From Agrypnia vestita (lineage: Eukaryota; Arthropoda; Insecta; Trichoptera; Phryganeidae), in assembly GCA_016648135.1 (NCBI GenBank), contig JADDOH010023653.1, positions 1 through 64,000 of the forward strand: 64,000 nucleotides of DNA, given 5' to 3'. Within the stretch, counting starts at the first letter, position 1; each line of letters begins with the position of its first letter. The notes beneath the pieces were generated by a model. The model was not told the origin of the DNA. It saw only the letters and a list, made by a program, of their open reading frames with translations, and made no database searches. The position numbers were made by a program, and so were the translations under genes. Positions 45,181 to 56,162 of this stretch are shown one piece after another.

Positions 45181-45330
45181 ATGCTTAAAGCACTAGCCAA
45201 CTAATTCACTAGTCGAGTGATGGGAGTTTCATTCCAGGAGGCCAGCAAGTTGATCCTCTTTTCGTTTTGCTTTGAAAATTGCCAGAATATTGATGATACA
45301 TATTTCCTGCACGTACCCTTGTTTAAAATA
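45181..45330 (+). mobile_element. SINE family A, diverged copy
   Basis: Body GCCAGCAAGTTGATCCTCTTTTC, GAAAATTGCCAGAATATTGATGATACA and a GTTTAAAATA tail; the head is degraded. Confidence 0.55.
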
Positions 45331-45339
45331 TTTATGAAT

Positions 45340-46360
45340 AACACAGTATGGATGGTTGACGACAACAAACAATTTATATTGTTCTTATAGACCTATGATT
45401 TTTTGTTTTATTATTTATTATTTTTTTAATGTACCTACAAAAAACTACAGTCACCCAATAAAAAATATTTGTTTTGCTGAAGAACCCTTACAAGTATACT
45501 CCATTAAAAATCCTGTAATTTTCAATAAATCACTGCCATCATAACATTATGTAAGTGTAAATCTAGTATCATGGGGGTTGGATTGTAATTCAACACCCGA
45601 ATGCAGAAGCGCCCCCTTGTCGCTTCAGCGGGCGAGCATAATCTTCATTTGGTATTATTATCATCCCTTGTGACTGAGTTGAAATGCTCAGCAAATAAGG
45701 GATGCTGCGTCCCGCCCTATTTCAATTGGCAGCGCCACCCTTCGTTCAGTATTTCAGTTTTCATGCGCAGATGTCAGTAGCCCTCCCAGTTTACATCTTA
45801 TTTATGGCGATCTTTTTAATAAATACGTTTATCGTGATATTAACGTTGTATTTGTCAGTTTCAAATATTTTTAATGATATTCATAAGATTGACGCCCAAA
45901 TTTCGGGTTTAGATTTAATATTTGTATTTTTTAAAGCGCCATGTATTCAAGAACTTTTCCTTGTAGGATATGCTGTAAGATACACATTTGCTTTTTGTCA
46001 GCAAAAAAGAAATACATTTATTTAATTTGTAATCATAGATATTCAGACTTTTCCTACAAATAAACCGAGACCATACAGATATTATTGAGATGCTATATAT
46101 ATATGAAAACTTAAGTTTCTATCTATTACGTATTTAATATATTTAATAGGAAACTAACAAATCAGATTTTTTAATCATTTTGATCATATTAACGTTCCTA
46201 TTTATATCTATCCTACGTGAGATCTAATATTATATTATAAGTGCCCACTAATCAATAGATTTATTATTCATGAATAAATCGCCATGACATTTGAAGAAAT
46301 TTCGTTATTAAAAATATTTTTAATACTCCTGCCATAGTAAAAATCCACCATTTATTTAAA
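45340..46360. other. No gene recognised
   Basis: 45580-45780 is GC-richer and leads into a hydrophobic 107-codon plus-strand frame (45702-46025) that has a run of nonpolar residues but no known motif. It could be a chance frame. Confidence 0.3.
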
Positions 46361-46362
46361 GG

Positions 46363-46840
46363 TACATGTTATTCATAATTATCAGTTTATTTATATTATA
46401 TGATTCTCGACTTCTAACCTAATCTAACCTTACCTAACCTAACCTAACGCTAACGGATATTATTTACTTGCACTTGCACTTCATTTATTAATTTTTATTA
46501 TTAATTTTTCGAAAAGTAAACGATCTCCCTCTTAAAGCACGAGACTATTTCATGTAGAAAAACAACAGATTTTTATAATATTTTCATTATAATAATATAA
46601 GCTATTAACTTATGAAAATATGAATTTTTTGAATGAAAGAAAATAAATATTTATAAACATAAACAGGTACATATATGATACAAGTAAGAAACAAAGCAAG
46701 CAAAACACACAATATTATAAAATATTATAGATATTGAAAAACGTTTCTGTCACAAGGTGCAACGATTGATGAGCAAATATTTATAATTATGAACAAGGCA
46801 AGAATGGTATGCTAGGACACCAGAGTGCATTCTATGCGTC
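46363..46840. repeat. Segmental duplication, copy 1
   Basis: Colinear with 49758-50781. Shared blocks include ATTATATGATTCTCGACTTCTAAC, AAACGATCTC, ACAGATTTTTATAATATTTTCATTAT and GAACAAGGCAAGAATGGTATGCTAGGACACCAGAGTG. Weaker similarity continues to about 46975 (AGTAACCCGTTTTTT). Confidence 0.85.
46413..46449. repeat. Interstitial (CCTAA)n telomere-like run
   Basis: TCTAACCTAATCTAACCTTACCTAACCTAACCTAACG: about six units of CTAAC with two variants. The duplicate at 49805-49815 reads only TTCTAACGCTAACGG, so about 31 bp were gained here or lost there. Confidence 0.85.
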
Positions 46841-47034
46841 TATTGCTATCTCTGAAGAGAACTGGAATTATAATAAGTTAGCAAATTAGATTATTTATAT
46901 AAAATTGTGTATTAGATAATTTATAAAATAAGAGTTATAGGTTTTTATAGTAACCCGTTTTTTCTAGTAACCTTACTATCCTTACGCTATCACATTATAT
47001 ATATATATATATATATATATATACGTTAGTATTA

Positions 47035-47126
47035 ATTTCTTTGGGGGTGACCCGCCACAAAATCTGGTCCTCCGAAGGACCATTCGTCAACCGACGTTTC
47101 GTCTGAATCACAAAAGGCATCTTCAG
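47035..47126 (-). mobile_element. Penelope-like family 1 pLTR, inverted copy 5' of the endonuclease
   Basis: Minus-strand CTGAAGA (47126-47120) and GAAAC (47100-47096), followed by GTCGG and the GACCAGATTTTG-GGCGGGTCACCCCC block. Stem II carries two changes, so pairing is weakened. Confidence 0.65.
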
Positions 47127-47141
47127 GTTGCAGGTTGTGAA

Positions 47142-47721
47142 AACAAAATATCTAGCCTTCTACGCAGTGTAAAAGACAAAATACACCTAGAGTCCCATGG
47201 TGTATACGAAATACCATGGGGATCGTGCGACCAGACATATGTTGGAATAAGTAACAGAAAGATATCTGCTAGGGTTGCTGAACATAGAGTTGATATGACC
47301 AACAAAAAAACTAACATCGTCGCTTGTCCAACACACGCTCGAAGAAGGCCACAGCATAGACTTTAATAATACACGAATAATAGCGACCGTCCAAAATGAA
47401 ACAGTAAGGATATTTAGAGAAGCTATAGAGATATATAAAAGAATAAATATTATCAACAATAGAGATGATGGTATACGTCTCCCAACGGCATGGAAAAGCA
47501 TTTTATTCAACAGTAGATTTCGTAGTAAAAATAATATACTAGCGCACAAAAATCAATTAAATAAAACCACCGACACAATAGAAGCAACATCGAGTATAAA
47601 GCGCATCACAAGGAGCCAAACAAACGCCATTAAGGCCAGCAACGGCCGGGAACACCCAAAATTTAATACAAAATTCCCAAAAATCATTAAGGCTAATAAT
47701 GACCGAAGTACCCAAATTTAG
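47142..47721 (+). pseudogene. Penelope-like GIY-YIG endonuclease pseudogene
   Basis: The reading KISSLLRSVKDKIHLESHGV is followed by YEIPWGSCDQTYVGISNR. GVYEI and TYVG stand for the GIY and YIG motifs, and ISARVAEHRVD carries the conserved Arg and the EH. After one frameshift near 47330 the reading continues LEEGHSIDFNNTRIIATV, the REAIEI segment, NNRDDGIRLPTAWKSIL and a basic tail ending in TAG. This is the C-terminal endonuclease domain of Penelope-like elements, which nicks target DNA for reverse transcription. The reverse transcriptase part is missing; an inverted pLTR lies directly upstream and a direct one downstream. Confidence 0.8.
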
Positions 47722-47804
47722 ATTTTGACTTGCCAGACCTCACTTGGTAATAAGCTTCCGATACGAACGGACGAGCTCGCACTGCCCGTGATAGAAATTT
47801 ATTA

Positions 47805-47915
47805 ACAAGGCACCCTTAAGATGCCTGTTGTGATTCAGGCGAAATTTCGGTTGACGAATGATACTTCTGAGGACCAGATTTTGACGCGGGTTACCCCCAA
47901 AGAAATTTTGGTCAG
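47805..47915 (+). mobile_element. Penelope-like family 1 pLTR, downstream direct copy, mutated core
   Basis: CTTAAGA replaces CTGAAGA (47815-47821) and GAAAT replaces GAAAC, while stem II GCCTG/CAGGC is intact. The ribozyme-type core is therefore broken in this copy. Confidence 0.65.
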
Positions 47916-47929
47916 TTAGTAAATTTAAC

Positions 47930-48780
47930 ACAAAAATTGTATGTAACGTAGCTGTTATTTCCGTAACTTATCTAAATAAAAGTGTACTTAACCTGCATTT
48001 ACATAAGATTGAGATGAGAGACCGTGATGAACTAAATGAATTTCCGAATTTAAAAAATTTCCAACGTCCTAATCCACGTAAACTTAGTTGAATGGAGATA
48101 GGAGCAGAATTGTGGGCATCGATATTTATTTTATAAATCTCCGTTGAGCATCACAGAGTAGAGTTGCACTTTAAAAAAAATGACGATTTTTTTTCAAACG
48201 TCTTTTATATATTATTATACATTTATTGTTTTCCTCAATGACGAGTAGGTATATAAGAATTTAAATATGTATTTTATATTTAATATATTTTATGTATAAA
48301 CCGTGAACAATATTACATCGTATTAATTACCCGAAAAGATGTTTATAAAAAATAGCTTCATTAGTAAATATAATATTTAATTTTAATTTAATAATAAAAC
48401 TATTTTTAAAGTTGTCTAAATATACAAAAAATATTAATATTTAAATAATATAGTTGAAATTAGCACATGGATAAAATTATCATGAATATACATTAAACAT
48501 GAATAATATAACTAACGTAGTTAATCTCCTGGGACAACATTGAATCATAGTCTGTAATTTTGCAGTCATGAAAAGACGTTTAAGTTTTGCCCTCTGTACC
48601 TTAATTTTTTTCTTCATTTAATATATTGGCTACGTACTTACACCACACACTACAGAAAATTTGTCAATGTCATGTGCAAATACAATAATATCAAATAGTA
48701 CTAAAATATTAGATTATACATGGAGTTGAGATTGGAAAAAATAGCTTTTTTAACCGCGAATAAACTGAATAATAAGATTT
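47930..48780. other. AT-rich, no gene recognised
   Basis: No support for any gene or RNA. Confidence 0.4.
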
Positions 48781-48969
48781 AAAAAAAAAAAAAAATAGAG
48801 ATGTGAACACGGAATACGTGTCACATCAATATTTTTACTATTTTCAAACTAAGCTAAACGCTTGTGCTATGAAAATAGGACTAACTTGCTAGTCTGGAGT
48901 GAGGTTCGAACCCGCGACCTTTGGATCACGAGGCGAGTGTCCTAACCACAAGACCAATAAGCTACTCGC
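48781..48969 (-). mobile_element. SINE family A, well-preserved copy
   Basis: The minus-strand head TAGCTTATTGGTCTTGTGGTTAGGACACTCGCC contains a good A box, and GGGTTCGAACC a B box. The body and CATCTCTATTTTT tail are nearly identical to 11365-11536. Confidence 0.8.
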
Positions 48970-49757
48970 TATATATACAATCCATAAAATTTGAAAAAAA
49001 TAGCAATTATTTATATAAATTATTATTTGAATAAGTGGTCATGATATTTTTTTGGTTATATTAACGCTGCTCCTGAATAATAAAAACTAAAAAACAAAAA
49101 ATTGTATTTTCTATTTTAATGAAATTAAATAAATTAATTCGTTACGTTACTTAAAAAATATTAAATAATATTTATTGTGACATCTAAGAAACGTAAAACA
49201 CAAGAAACGGTATTTTGTTGTTTACAAAAATGAACTAATCACATAATAAAGGGCTTCTAGTTAGTGATTATTTATATAAAAGTATTTTATCTTGTAGTCG
49301 TCCAAAAAAATACACGACTATAAAGCACTTTATATGCAAATATTTCATTTTTAAATCGCACTGCTCGGAAAAGTATACATCGTATTCCAGAGCACAGAGG
49401 CCATTTATATTAGTATATTTAACTATTCAAATTGTGAGTGAGGACCATTTATCAAACGTATGCATGTTAGTCGGATTCCTGGTATAGCGGGAAGCCTGTT
49501 CTCGGTCCCACCCCTCTCTACGAGCACTTACAATGGGGTACGCAAACAGTAAAACGTCTGTGTGAGCTCTTTGAAGGCATACAGTTAGTTAATATCTAAG
49601 ACGTAGGAAGTTTCCGTAATGCGCTTGCTTTTCAAAATAACGAACGTAACGTGCTTACTATGATCCAACTGTTTATTTTCTGCAACTCGAGGAAGCATAA
49701 AAGGTGATAGAAGAATTTCGAATTGGTTCTGATTATACTACCTGCACATTTTTTTAC
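48970..49757. other. No gene recognised
   Basis: AT-rich apart from a short GC-richer patch at 49470-49560. No feature is supported. Confidence 0.4.
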
Positions 49758-49943
49758 ATACATGTTAGTCAATATTATCAGTTTAGTTATATTATATGAT
49801 ACTCGACTTCTAACGCTAACGGATATTATCTACTTGTACTTGCACTTCATTTATTAATTTTTCGAAAAATAAACGATCTCTCTCTTTAAGCATTAAACTA
49901 TTTCATGTAGAGAAACAGCAGATTTTTATAATATTTTCATTAT

Positions 49944-50520
49944 TTATTTATTTATTTATTTATTTAATGTTTATGGAAGACCAACAGCACAAAAAAAAGC
50001 ATAGAAAACATTGATACAATATAGATGGCCAATTACAGGTCTCCACATTTAGAAATATATTAATTATATAGAAAGAAAGAATAAAAAATTTAAGCAAACA
50101 GAAATATGTCAGTATTGATAAACATTTATGATATACTAAGGCATATTAATTATATAGAAAGAAAGAATAAAAAAATTTAAACAAACTGAAATATGTCAGT
50201 AATGATAAATATTTATGATATACTAAGGCATATTAATTATATAGAAAGAAAGAATAAAACATTTAAACAAACTGAAATATGTCAGTAATGATAAATATTT
50301 ATGATATACTAAGGCATATTAATTATATAGAAAGAAAGAATAAAACATTTAAACAAACAGAAATATGTCAGTAATGATAAATATTTATGATATACTAAGG
50401 CATATTAATTATATAGAAAGAAAGAAAAAAAAAATTAAACAAACTGAAATATGTCAGTAATGATAAACATTTATGATATACTAAGGCATATTAATTATAT
50501 AGAAAGAAAGAAAGAAAAAA
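49944..50520 (-). mobile_element. Insertion with LINE-type tail and 86-bp tandem array
   Basis: Starts (TTTA)n, which is (AAAT)n on the minus strand, the tail of a retroposed LINE or its relative. ATTAT-type flanks occur on both sides (TTCATTAT and AAATTATAAT), fitting a short target duplication. Contents are non-coding. Confidence 0.6.
50048..50520. repeat. 86-bp tandem repeat, about 5.5 units
   Basis: The block CATATTAATTATATAGAAAGAAAGAA recurs at 50142, 50229, 50315, 50401 and 50487 (period 86-87), with GAAATATGTCAGTAATGATAA in each unit. A partial first unit starts near 50055. Confidence 0.95.
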
Positions 50521-51084
50521 TTATAATAATATAAGCTATTAATAAATGAAAATATGAATTTTTTGAATAAATAAAAATAAATATTTATAAACATAAACAG
50601 GTACATATATAATGCAAGTAAGAAACAAAGCAAGCAAAAGACGTAACATTATAAAATATTATAGATATTGAAAAACGTTTCTGTCAGAAGGTTCAACGAT
50701 TGATGAGCAAATATTTATAATTGTGAACAAGGCAAGAACGGTATGCTAGGACACCAGAGTGTGGGTTTATATTCTATGCGTCAAATTCTTATTATAACTG
50801 TTTGAAGAGTTATGCGATTTTTTAGTAACCCGTTTTTTTATCCGTTAAATATTTAAAAAAATAATTTTCAAATCTTTAAAATTGCTAAAATTGTAATTTT
50901 GAGTTGGAAAATTTAGTTTAACAAAGAAAGTCTTCCAGTAAAAATTGAAAAAACGTTTCCTTTTAAATATTCTAATTCTAAACATCTGTAATTTCAAAAT
51001 GCAAGCCCTAACAGAAAAGCGATTAATAATTATTATTACGACTTACAAGCATTTAAGTTAAGGCTTTTTGATTAGGGTGAATAT

Positions 51085-51990
51085 TTTCAATTCAATTTCA
51101 ATTTCAATTTCAATTTCAATTTTTATTTATTACATAATATGTACATTACAAACATTCTGTTCAATGCATACATATTATTAACTTACATCTAAAAATATAC
51201 ATATACACATATACATACACATCCATATACACATATACATAAACACATATGTATACATACATACACATATACATACATACATACACACACATATACATAT
51301 TGTGTATTAAAATACTAATTTATTATTAAACAATTATTAAACAATTAGAAGTGACCTGTATAATCTGGTCAAAGGTGTAGGAGAATCCTGCTTCGGAAAA
51401 CCCCCTCAGACACATGGAATATATCAATATCCAAAGCGATCTTGTTCAGCATAGCTGTGGCTCTTCCAACAGGCATAACCATCGGCAGGTTGGTCCTGTA
51501 TATTGAAATGTGAAACAATCTATGCTGACGATGTCTAATGTAATTATCAGGAACATACAAACCAATGCTCTGCATAATTTCAGTATTGTCGATTATACCG
51601 CGCAACAATCGATAAAAGTGTGTAATCAAATACACATTCCTTCTAGTCTCTAAACTATTGTAGCCAAGCATACCCTGGAGAAACTCGGTTGCCGTACTCT
51701 CTCATGTAGAGATATCTCAGAAACTTCTTTTGGACTTTCTCCACCATAAGAGAGTACTTGCTCTCATGTGGCCCCCAGATCATCGAGCCACTCTCGAGTC
51801 TACTCCGCACCAAGGAGTTGTAAAGAGTTCTCAGTACGCGGGTATTCTCGAAAACCCTGGCAGTACGCAGAACAAATCCTAACATTCTCAGAGCATTACC
51901 ACTGATCGTCTCTATGTGATCATGAAATGTCAGGCTGCTTACAAATTTAACACCTAGATTTGATGTATTGCATCTAGTACCCCGTCCTGC
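51085..51990 (-). pseudogene. CR1/Jockey-type LINE reverse-transcriptase C-terminus
   Basis: Minus-strand reading: NLGVKFVSSLTFHDHIETIS, then MLGFVLRTARVF, LYNSLVRSRLESGSMIW-GPHE, EKVQKKFLRYLYMREYG, then (after one frame change near 51660) MLGYNSLETRRNVYLITHF and onwards. These are the thumb and C-terminal motifs following the active site. The 3' end has AATAAATAAAAATTGAAATTG repeats at 51085-51125. The catalytic core and endonuclease are absent, so it is 5' truncated. Confidence 0.75.
51190..51300. repeat. (ACAT)n-type low-complexity tract
   Basis: Alternating CATATACATACACATATACA sequence, next to the LINE tail. Confidence 0.9.
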
Positions 51991-52293
51991 GTGACAGCGC
52001 TGTTATCTTAATTGCCGAGTAACCACGGTACTAGACCCGGACTAAGTGTCGCTCTCAATTTTAAAGTAAGAGAACATTTGATAATGCATTTAAAACGAAA
52101 AAAAAAATTCAAAATCGCAAATGTTACAAATATTTCACCAAAATCACACTAATACCAAGCAATCTATAGTTTAAAAAAATTTATATCGTAAGTAAAAAGT
52201 AGTTGTTTGTTTTTTCAATATAATTACTGCTTAGAAGTAAAGTTAAATTTTATTTATTTTCGATACAAGAAAACCAGGTATACAAGGTCGTCA

Positions 52294-53233
52294 TCTATAT
52301 CTGCACTCAATGTCTGTCTGTCTGTTCTCTATACTAATCTACAGCGTTTGTCCGATCTAACCCAAATTTTGCAAACTTATTCTTTAGGACCCGGCGGGTA
52401 ACAAAGATGACATTAACTTCCCACTTTACCCCTACCCCACCCACTGATATATTTTCCATGTAAATCTGTGCCGTTTGACCAATCTGACTCGCATTTTGCA
52501 TACTCATTCTTTAAGACCCGACGGACAACATAAGTGACATTTCCTCCCTGCCCTTTACCCTCCCCCTCCCTTTGATATATTTTTCATGCAAATCTATACC
52601 GTTTGACCAATCTTACTTAAATTTTGCATACCGTTACCTACTGTACCGTTTGACCGATCTAACCTATATTTTGATGACTTATTCTTCAGGACCCGGCGGG
52701 TTATAAAACCCCTTCCCTTTACCCACCCCTCCCACTGATATATTTTCCATGCAAATCTGTACCGTTTGACCGATCTGATCCAAATTTTGCAAACTTATTG
52801 TTTGGGATATGGTAGGTGATATAGGTGAATATTTCCCCCTCTCCTACTTCTCCCCCACCTTACCTGATTTATTTTCCACGCAAATCTATAAAATTCAACT
52901 GATCTGATCCAAATTTAGCATATTTATTTTTAGGACCCGGCTAGTAACATAGGCGGCATTTCATCCGTTTCCATTCACCTTTTCCTCTCCCCCTGATATA
53001 TGTTTAATGCAAATCTATATTGTTCTAATGAATTTTGCATATATGTTCTTAAGAATCTTGTGGTAAACATAGGCCACATTTCCTCCCCCTGGACATTCCA
53101 TGTATCTCAGCCTAGATCAAATGGAAACATGTTTTCTTTAGAGGCTTTGCAAAACAATGGAACCATTGTTTCCTCCCACAATTTTTTTTTAACTTAATCT
53201 TTAACCCGTGTAAGGCCGGGAACAAACAGCTAG
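52294..53233 (+). mobile_element. Complete non-autonomous Helitron with internal tandem array
   Basis: The 5' end TCTATATCTGCACTCAATGTCTGTC starts at 52294 after A (52293). The 3' end is CCCGTGTAAGGCCGGG (hairpin CCCG/CGGG), 10 bases, then CTAG at 53230-53233 followed by T. There are no inverted terminal repeats and no flanking duplication. Five to six diverged units of about 120-130 bp fill the interior. These are the hallmarks of rolling-circle Helitrons. It encodes no protein and would need Rep/helicase in trans, for example from a relative of 57100-57935. Confidence 0.75.
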
Positions 53234-53764
53234 TATAAATATAAAATTTGTACTTTTTCATACGAACGTTTCTTGCTGTACCGTAATATGTGTAGAATTA
53301 AATTACTAACATGTGGACAAAAGACAAAGGGACCAAAGATTGTTTGTAAGGATAATTATAAATGGGTTTATGGTGTTCTCCATATTCCTGAGAGTCTACT
53401 ATTGCCTATTGCCTATATTTATCGGGGTATAAGTTCCAAACACGCACAAACCGCCATTTTGCCTTCCATTTCATACATATTGGCTACATTTATGCTTAAA
53501 CCGTGGTAATTGTGCTTAGTTTTAACATCCATACAAACATACATATGTAAGTAACTACGCATCTCTTGTTACGTGATATTTTCCCAATCCTCATTACGGA
53601 GTGTTGGTATCTGTGGTTAAACAAACAATATTCATACGTATCTATAATGAACCAGTACAAAATAAAATAATCAATGCCCGGTTCGATTCGGGTGAACTCT
53701 ACTGAATTAAATTTACTGGGAAATAAACCAAAATGTAATTGAATATTTATTTATATAAAACAAG

Positions 53765-53800
53765 AATTTTATACCCGGCATTGCACGGCAATCATATTTA
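53765..53800 (-). mobile_element. Helitron 3'-end remnant
   Basis: GATTGCCGTGCAATGCCGGGTATAAAATTC on the minus strand resembles the 3' hairpin region of the other copies; the CTAG end is lost. Confidence 0.5.
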
Positions 53801-53804
53801 GTCT

Positions 53805-55175
53805 TAATTTATGGATGCGTTTTAGGAGGAGGAGTGAACTTTGATTTGGACTCTAATAAATAAGGATGTACGCTATTAGATCCAAGCCATTGAAGGGTGA
53901 GACGTCCGCAGATTGTAAATATGGAGGGCTGCGTTACTGTACCTTCGTCAGAATTATAAAGAATATTATATTATAAACTTTTTTAAAGTGATTGCTCTCG
54001 AAATATTATCAGATAAATTTTTCGGAAATTCTAGTTTAGAGTAGGTAGATTATTTGAAAATTTGGAGTGGACGGCAAAGGTTGACTTAATGACCGATGTT
54101 GTTTATTTGACTATTTTTTCGCTCTTCTTATACTACAAAGTTTCAACTTTGTATGAAGCTTGGAAAATATTAATTTGGACATTCACCAGGCTTGTGATCG
54201 TTATCAGTGTGACTTGAATTAGGTGCTACTTTATTTATATTTCTGGCCTATCGTTACATACTCAAAGCTCTCAAATTACTTTTAAAAAAAAATTTAGATT
54301 ATCCTTACTCTTCTTTTCCTTCTTCAGCCCCTTTACCTAATCGGCTCGTGGGCCAATTGCTTGAATAGTACCTTCCATTTCTCTTTACTGCGCTATGTCG
54401 ATAATTTGGGGTCAATCTTTCTATTTTTCAATTTCTTTCAATTTAGTGGTTTTTCCAATCTTTTTTGCTCCATTTTCGTGCTCTCTTGGCTCATCTTCTG
54501 CTTTCCTCGTCATCTAGCCTTTTTTCCTCTGATGCTGACGAGGAAAGCATGCGGTTTTCTGTGGAGGCGATTTTATTTCCGATGCATGTTCAAGTCACCT
54601 TACCTAAGATTTTTCTTCTTTCAGATAATATTTTCTTAACTCAAAGAGAAACCAATACTCGGTGGAAACAATTTTCCTTCTATTTTAGAGTACTAATATA
54701 TTTATATATGACTTATTATGCGTGTGAGATAATAATGTACAATAATTAAATAATGTGATGAAATTGTAATAGAAATGATAATTAAATTTAATGAAGAAAA
54801 TAAAAAATGTAACCTTTAAGTTACATAGTTTAATTATAATAATATAAAATGTTATTATTGTTTCGAGACTATCAGAATCATTAATCGACAGTTTGATACC
54901 TGTCTTCAAGAGATTCTAATACTCAAAACTTGAATGGTAGAATAAAAAATAATAATTAAACTCACGTAGAGGTAGTATTGTTTATGTTTTTCACCCAATT
55001 TAAGAATACTTAGATATATACAACGTGAAGAATATAGCTATCAAAAATATTGTAACAGAAATATTTACTTTTTCCAAAATGCATAGAATAATCATTGTAA
55101 ATAACCATTGTCACAGTAAGCAAAATCATTGTAAATAACTCAGTTTAATTACATCACGTAAAAAATCATAAAAAA
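53805..55175. other. No intact gene; possible LINE 3' fragment at 54310-54560 (minus)
   Basis: On the minus strand, DIAQ-stop-REMEGTIQAIGPRAD-like sequence near 54350-54410 could be the very end of an RTE-type LINE, but the match is weak. The rest is AT-rich. Confidence 0.3.
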
Positions 55176-55177
55176 AT

Positions 55178-55262
55178 CATGTAAATTAATCTATAGGTTT
55201 TAATGGCGTAGCCCACGACTAGTTTCGAAGCTATCTTACAGATAGATCTCAAGTGGTTTCAC
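55178..55262 (-). mobile_element. Possible fifth Penelope-type end with divergent hammerhead-like motif
   Basis: On the minus strand CCAC, TTGAGAT, stem CTATC/GATAG, CTTC-GAAAC, self-complementary ACTAGT, then CGTGG. CCAC and GTGG can pair as stem I. An ATG lies about 37 nt after GTC (55180). The CUGANGA core is not conserved. Confidence 0.3.
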
Positions 55263-55960
55263 TGGATGGAAATTGCAGTACACCAAAACCTATACCACAC
55301 GGTGTGTACTCCAGGGTAGTGTCCATGGACATCCTCTTTCTTCTACCGGCAAGGGCCAAATTACTGCTTTTGCTGATGATACTGTACTTGAAAATTGCAT
55401 TCAAAATAGCAGAAAGTGGTAAAAAATTTGTGAAAACCCAATTTGACCGAAATTTCTGTCACAATCTGTTGCTAAAGCCTAGTACATAACATTCAGTCCA
55501 ATGGAGGCTAGCCAACCTAAATCTAATCCTCATAATCAATTATAGATACACAGTTGTAGTTCGAGTAATCAATGCAACTGTGAATATCTCGAAAAAGCAT
55601 GTATAATTAAATACTTAAAGGTTTTTATCGATAATAAACTCCGTTGGCAAAATCATGTTTAAGTTCTATCATATATATCTAGGGTAAGAAAATTGTGACA
55701 CCTATACAGGATTTTAAGAAATATAGTGGATATTATAATTTTTAACGTCCTTGATTTGAGGCTTTGACCTTAAAATCATGCTTAGGAAATTTCACAAGGA
55801 CAAAATAGCATCTTATAGAACTCAACATACACGCAGGCAAGCAGGAAAAATTAATTTCGTTGTGCCTAACATGAAAACCTATTTTGGACACATTTATTTC
55901 ATTGACTCCATGTCTTTAATAGATTATCTCACGAAATTAAAGCAACTGTAAAATTTTAAA
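55250..55960 (+). pseudogene. LINE reverse-transcriptase fragment, badly decayed
   Basis: Plus-strand pieces in several frames: QGSVHG-like motif B (about 55308), ITAFADDTVLENCIQN (catalytic FADD, about 55362), IKYLKVFIDNKLRWQNHV (about 55607) and KINFVVPNMKTYFGHIYF (about 55845). The order matches CR1/Jockey ORF2, with many stops and shifts. No functional protein is possible. Confidence 0.65.
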
Positions 55961-56162
55961 TAAAAATAATAAATTGGCTAAAAAAATCAGGTAGAAAATA
56001 TGCTGATGATATATATGATCCATCCATGTGTGAAATATATATATATGTATGGTACTACGTCGATATGCACATTGTCCATGTATACACTTTATAATTCCCT
56101 CGCAACGTAGGTAGTATATCATAAACCAGTAGACGTGAAATAAAGGAATTTTCGTAACAATA

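Larger units (their letters stand above)
49758..50781. repeat. Segmental duplication, copy 2, interrupted by an insertion
   Basis: Matches 46363-46840 but is split at 49944-50520 inside the shared ATAATATTTTCATTATAATAAT. Confidence 0.85.

Noticed and set aside
47123..47549. Minus-strand frames of 64 and 120 codons
   Set aside because: They are the opposite strand of the GIY-YIG endonuclease pseudogene, whose plus-strand reading has family motifs.
50048..50520. A CRISPR-like array
   Set aside because: The units are contiguous 86-bp tandem copies without unique spacers, in an animal genome. The same applies to the 26-bp array at 17404-17530.
54361..54749. Plus-strand frames of 92 and 94 codons
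   Set aside because: Low-complexity, phenylalanine- and serine-rich, overlapping each other, and possibly antisense to a weak LINE 3' end.
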